Assembly (NCBI GenBank): GCA_945862495.1
Contig: CAMAYM010000057.1
Coordinates: 1 to 17,186 of the forward strand
Reading direction: 5' to 3'
Origin: Bordetella parapertussis
GTDB lineage: Bacteria; Pseudomonadota; Gammaproteobacteria; Burkholderiales; Burkholderiaceae_B
Length of the DNA: 17,186 nt
The position numbers were made by a program, and so were the translations under genes. The notes under the pieces are model-generated. The model did no database searches. It saw only the letters and a list, made by a program, of their open reading frames with translations, and was not told the origin of the DNA. This document shows, piece after piece, positions 14,404 through 17,186 of this stretch (position 1 is its first letter; each line of letters starts with the position of its first letter).

Positions 14404-15219
14404 ATGCATACACTATCAGAAATACCAAAAAAAATTCTCTGCCAAGTAAGTTCAATATTGGCACTCTCTATAACCCTCGGGTTTGGATCTGTAATTGCTC
14501 AGACCTCGGCCCCTGTGCTGAATGCGCCCCCAAAACAAATACCTGCAATAGAAAAAGGTGCGCTAGACATCATCAAACAGATGAGTACAACACTAGCAAG
14601 CGCAAAAACCTTACAGTTTCAAGCACGTGTGCAATCAGATGCGCCGTCTATTGACGGTATTCCCGTGATTTACACATCGAACTCGGATTTCGCGGTTCAA
14701 CGACCAAACAAAATGGCTGTCATCACGACTGGTCAGGGCCTACCAAGTGAGTTGATTTACGATGGCAAATCTATTGTGGCGATCACCCCCAATACTGAAA
14801 TCGTCGCGTTTAGCAAGGCACCCGGAAATATTGACGACATGGCCGAGTATATTTTTAAAAAAGCAGGCTTATATTTTCCTGGCGGAATGATTTTGCTGTC
14901 TGACCCATACACAAGTCTTACTGGAGATATGCGCGCTGCGTTCATCGTAGAAAAGACAAAGCTGGTGGGCGGCGTCGAAACTGACGTCATTGTTTTAGCG
15001 GGAAGCGGAGTGGAAGGTCAGTTTTGGATTGGATCTAAGGACAAGCTTCCTTACATGATTTCAATGATTTATACCAAAGAGCCCAACCGCCCGCGCGTCA
15101 CCATTCAGTTTAGTGATTGGAAAGTTAACGCGTCGATTGAATCGCAGCGTTTCAATACAGCCAAAATTGCCAACGCAATTAAAGTTGACTTTGCGCATCA
15201 TGATGCGCCTTTGAAATAA
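14404..15219 (+). CDS. Exported DUF2092-family protein
   Basis: A 271-residue periplasmic protein. Residues 1-32 are a signal peptide (SSILALSITLGFGSVIAQ). The mature part matches the DUF2092 pattern: an early helix (ALDIIKQMSTTLASAKTLQFQARV), SNSDFAVQRPNKMAVITTGQG, ELIYDGKSIVAITPNTEIVAFSKAPG, then the ISMIYTKEPNRPRVTIQFSDWKVN strands near the end. The pattern resembles the LolA/LolB-like half-barrel lipoprotein-carrier fold, but a function is not established. The ATG at 14404 is the only nearby choice upstream of the signal peptide, because an in-frame stop lies one codon before it (14398-14400); it has no clear ribosome binding site. The gene for a small secreted protein follows after 21 bases. 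Confidence 0.8.
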   Translation: MHTLSEIPKKILCQVSSILALSITLGFGSVIAQTSAPVLNAPPKQIPAIEKGALDIIKQMSTTLASAKTLQFQARVQSDAPSIDGIPVIYTSNSDFAVQRPNKMAVITTGQGLPSELIYDGKSIVAITPNTEIVAFSKAPGNIDDMAEYIFKKAGLYFPGGMILLSDPYTSLTGDMRAAFIVEKTKLVGGVETDVIVLAGSGVEGQFWIGSKDKLPYMISMIYTKEPNRPRVTIQFSDWKVNASIESQRFNTAKIANAIKVDFAHHDAPLK

Positions 15220-15240
15220 TCGCGCTCAAGGATAACCAAC

Positions 15241-15654
15241 ATGAAAAAAATCCTCGTTTTGCTCCTCTTTGCTATTGCAGGAACAACGGCTGTATCAAGT
15301 GATGCCCAAGCGTATTGGCATGGTCGCTATTGGGGAGGAGGTGGCTTTTATCATCCCGGCTGGGGATGCGGCTGGCGTTGCGGTGGCCCAGGCTGGGCGG
15401 AGCGCGGCTGGGTCGGGCCAGCAGTCGTTGCTGGCAGTGTTGGTGCCGCAGTAGTCGCCGCCCCTCCCTATGCGCCGCCTGAGCCTGTCATTCAATACAG
15501 TCCAGTGCCACCCATTGGTTCTGTGTATCCAACACTACCTGGAGGTTGCGTTCTAGCGCCACGAAATGAAATTAATTTTTATCAGTGTGCGGGCTATCGC
15601 GTTCGACCTCTTTATGGAAAAAATGGCTTGTTTTATCGCGTCGTTCCAGAATAA
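15241..15654 (+). CDS. Small secreted Gly/Trp/Pro-rich protein
   Basis: A 137-residue exported protein of low complexity. Residues 1-24 are a signal peptide ending DAQA. Residues 25-57 are rich in Gly, Trp, His and Tyr, with C43 and C47. Residues 60-75 are Ala/Val/Gly-rich and could cross or insert in a membrane. Residues 75-100 are Pro-rich. The C-terminal part has C103 and C116, a likely disulfide, and ends GLFYRVVPE. I do not recognise a named family; such proteins are common next to DUF2092 genes as far as I recall. AAGGA upstream of the ATG supports the start. It is probably co-transcribed with the DUF2092 gene and ends at the next terminator. Confidence 0.78.
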   Translation: MKKILVLLLFAIAGTTAVSSDAQAYWHGRYWGGGGFYHPGWGCGWRCGGPGWAERGWVGPAVVAGSVGAAVVAAPPYAPPEPVIQYSPVPPIGSVYPTLPGGCVLAPRNEINFYQCAGYRVRPLYGKNGLFYRVVPE

Positions 15655-15666
15655 TTTGAGTGCCTG

Positions 15667-15713
15667 AACAAAATCGCCCCCAACAAAATTCAATTGTTGG
15701 GGGCGATTTTGTT
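15667..15713. terminator. Rho-independent terminator with a 20-bp perfect stem
   Basis: Bases 15667-15686 and 15694-15713 are perfect inverted copies around a 7-base loop. The core is CGCCCCC/GGGGGCG, with A-rich left and T-rich right outer arms (TTTTGTT). It can work on both strands and ends the DUF2092 unit, 13 bases past the stop. Confidence 0.92.
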
Positions 15714-15745
15714 AGGTATCTAGCCTATCGGTATAGATTACCTGC

Positions 15746-15777
15746 TTGATGTACATTATGTTTCACATACATAAAAT
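15746..15777 (+). promoter_or_regulatory. Possible promoter of the Bug receptor gene
   Basis: TTGATG (15746-15751) and CATAAA (15770-15775) are spaced by 18 bases, 4 or 5 of 6 matches each to sigma-70 boxes, just downstream of a strong terminator and 22 bases before the ATG. The surroundings are AT-rich. A promoter is needed here; this exact choice is tentative. Confidence 0.3.
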
Positions 15778-15796
15778 ATATCAAGGAGACGCTTTC

Positions 15797-16765
15797 ATGA
15801 AGTCTATTTTTCAAGCTAGCTTATTGAGCCTGTTTGCACTCGCGCTTACCCCAGCTTCTCACGCAGCCTGGCCAGACAAACCTATCAAGCTCATCGTACC
15901 CGCTGCACCTGGTGGAACGACCGATATCACGGCACGATTGCTGAGTGAAAAGATTGGTGCTGAGCTTGGCACAACCATCGTTGTGGAAAATCGTGCAGGA
16001 GCGGCTGGCATTATTGGTACGCAAGCGCTAATACAAGCTCCACCAGACGGATACACCATTGGCTTTGGCAATATCGGTCCCAATGGCATTAACTACAGTC
16101 TCTATAAAAAACTACCGTACAAGCCGACAGACTTTAGCCCCATCACCTTGGTCATCTCTGTGCCCAATGTCATGGTGGTGAACAGCAAATCACCTTATAA
16201 CAATGTGAAAGAGCTTGTCGATGCGATTAAAAAAGATCCAAAAGGTAATTACACCTTTGCTTCTTCTGGCACAGGTCAATCACCCCATATGTCTGCGGAG
16301 ATGTTCGCCCAGCGAACCGGAACGAACCTGACACACGTGCCCTTCAAAGGAATGGGTCCAGCCGTTGCGGCACTCCTAGGTGGGCAAGTGACATTTGCGA
16401 TCGATAATCTCCCAAGCTCGATTGGCTTTATTCGCTCAGGTCAGTTCCGTGCCTTGGCCGTGACTGGCGCACAACGCTCCCCTCAGTTGCCAGATGTCCC
16501 AACAATGGCTGAAGCGGGTATTAAAGACATGGTCGTAACCGCATGGTTTGGTTTTGTGGCACCTGCTGGTACACCGCCTGCGATCGTTGATAAAATCCAG
16601 CAAGCCACTAAAAAAGTACTATCTACACCAGAAATCCAGAAACGCTTTGCTGAAATGGGCGGCGTACCTGGCGGCGGAACGCCAGCAGAGTTTGGCGCCT
16701 TTATGGATAAAGAGCGCGAAAGCTGGAGAAAAATTGTAGAGGCTGCCAAGCTTCAAATGGAATAA
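15797..16765 (+). CDS. Bug-family tripartite tricarboxylate transporter receptor
   Basis: A 322-residue periplasmic binding protein of the Bug (TctC) family. Residues 1-23 form a signal peptide ending SHA. The mature start AWPDKPIKLIVPAAPGGTTDITAR is the canonical Bug opening; VVENRAGAAGIIGTQAL follows near residue 60, with FASSGTGQSPHMSAEMF and HVPFKGMGPAVAALLGGQVTFAIDN further on. These segments bind the ligand through main-chain contacts. AAGGAG (15783-15788) lies 8 bases before the ATG at 15797, which decides this start over upstream in-frame codons. No TctA/TctB membrane genes are adjacent, so it is an orphan receptor, as is common in Burkholderiales. Ligand unknown, usually a carboxylate. 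Confidence 0.93.
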   Translation: MKSIFQASLLSLFALALTPASHAAWPDKPIKLIVPAAPGGTTDITARLLSEKIGAELGTTIVVENRAGAAGIIGTQALIQAPPDGYTIGFGNIGPNGINYSLYKKLPYKPTDFSPITLVISVPNVMVVNSKSPYNNVKELVDAIKKDPKGNYTFASSGTGQSPHMSAEMFAQRTGTNLTHVPFKGMGPAVAALLGGQVTFAIDNLPSSIGFIRSGQFRALAVTGAQRSPQLPDVPTMAEAGIKDMVVTAWFGFVAPAGTPPAIVDKIQQATKKVLSTPEIQKRFAEMGGVPGGGTPAEFGAFMDKERESWRKIVEAAKLQME

Positions 16766-16787
16766 ATCCTCATTAAGAGGAATATCA

Positions 16788-16826
16788 AGGTGCCCTGCTT
16801 CACATCAATCAGAGCACCCTTTTCTT
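16788..16826 (+). terminator. Terminator candidate after the Bug gene
   Basis: AAGGTGC (16787-16793) pairs with GCACCCTT (16814-16821) with one bulged C, around a 20-base loop, and TTCTT follows. It ends only a few bases before the wecB ATG. The long loop makes it moderate evidence. Confidence 0.45.
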
Positions 16827-16829
16827 ATT

Positions 16830-17186
16830 ATGAAAATGAAAAAAAATATCTTTGTTGTGTTTGGAACCCGGCCAGAAGCAATCAAAATGGCACCCGTCGT
16901 CAAGTCTTTGCAGGATCATCCTGAAATAGTGACTACGGTATGCGTGACGGCACAGCATCGACAAATGCTTGATCAAGTTCTCAACTTGTTTGATATCAAA
17001 CCGGCGATTGATCTTAATCTTATGCAAGCGAATCAAGATCTTGCTGACGTAACGAGTCGCGCGCTCGTAGGCCTGCGGGATCGCTTTCGCGAAAACAAGC
17101 CCGACGCGATTTTGGTTCATGGTGATACCACGACAGCTCTGGCAGCAGCCATGGCAGGTTTTTATTCAGGCATACCTGTCGGCCAT
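16830..17186 (+). CDS. wecB: UDP-N-acetylglucosamine 2-epimerase (5' part, runs off the window)
   Basis: The first 119 codons of a cytosolic non-hydrolysing epimerase that converts UDP-GlcNAc to UDP-ManNAc for surface polysaccharides. FGTRPEAIKMAPVV (11-24) is the family's nucleotide-binding opening. CVTAQHRQMLDQVL (38-51) and VHGDTTTALAAAMAG (96-110) contain conserved His and Asp residues of this family; the chain is cut at PVGH, just before the usual VEAGLRT. Two in-frame ATGs (16830 and 16836) can start it; neither has a clear ribosome binding site. It may open a polysaccharide locus to the right. Confidence 0.92.
   Translation, partial: MKMKKNIFVVFGTRPEAIKMAPVVKSLQDHPEIVTTVCVTAQHRQMLDQVLNLFDIKPAIDLNLMQANQDLADVTSRALVGLRDRFRENKPDAILVHGDTTTALAAAMAGFYSGIPVGH

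Overview
The window looks like an ordinary chromosomal stretch of a betaproteobacterium, most likely order Burkholderiales, with moderate GC. The basis is a free-standing Bug-type tricarboxylate receptor (a family greatly expanded in Burkholderiales), a TRAP transporter, an OsmC-YcaO fusion, a two-domain polyphosphate:AMP phosphotransferase and several small exported proteins. I assign this from protein style only; there is no rRNA or other marker here. I see no tRNA, rRNA, insertion sequence, integrase, CRISPR array or phage gene.

Layout. Positions 1-3182 (minus strand) read, from right to left: a 124-aa cysteine-rich hypothetical protein, an MGDG-synthase-like glycosyltransferase, then phnD and phnC of a phosphonate/phosphate-type ABC importer, with phnC running off the left edge. 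A good Pho-box candidate lies just upstream of phnD. Positions 3357-6165 (plus) hold a complete TRAP transporter (dctP, dctQ, dctM), with a strong hairpin between the receptor gene and the membrane genes. Positions 6177-7775 (minus) are a two-gene unit for exported proteins: an LprI-like protein and an unrecognised 305-aa protein. Position 7945 starts a 729-aa OsmC-YcaO fusion. A small potassium channel (minus), a PsiE-family membrane protein (plus) and a cupin_5 protein (minus) follow. Positions 11836-14157 (plus) carry a two-domain PPK2 enzyme and a membrane-anchored SHOCT protein ending at a clear terminator. Positions 14404-15654 (plus) carry a DUF2092 exported protein and a Gly/Trp/Pro-rich secreted protein, closed by a 20-bp-stem terminator. 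A Bug receptor and the first 119 codons of wecB finish the window.

How it fits together. Much of the window concerns import through periplasmic receptors (PhnD, DctP, Bug). A looser phosphate theme runs through it: phnDC with a Pho box, a glycolipid-type glycosyltransferase beside it, a PsiE homologue and a polyphosphate-using kinase. I did not find Pho boxes at psiE or the PPK2 gene, so the theme is an inference from gene content. No obviously new multi-gene defence or biosynthetic system is visible. The best leads are regulatory: the Pho box, a hairpin that would bury the ribosome binding site of the 124-aa gene, an operator-like palindrome in front of the glycosyltransferase, and the dctP-dctQ hairpin.
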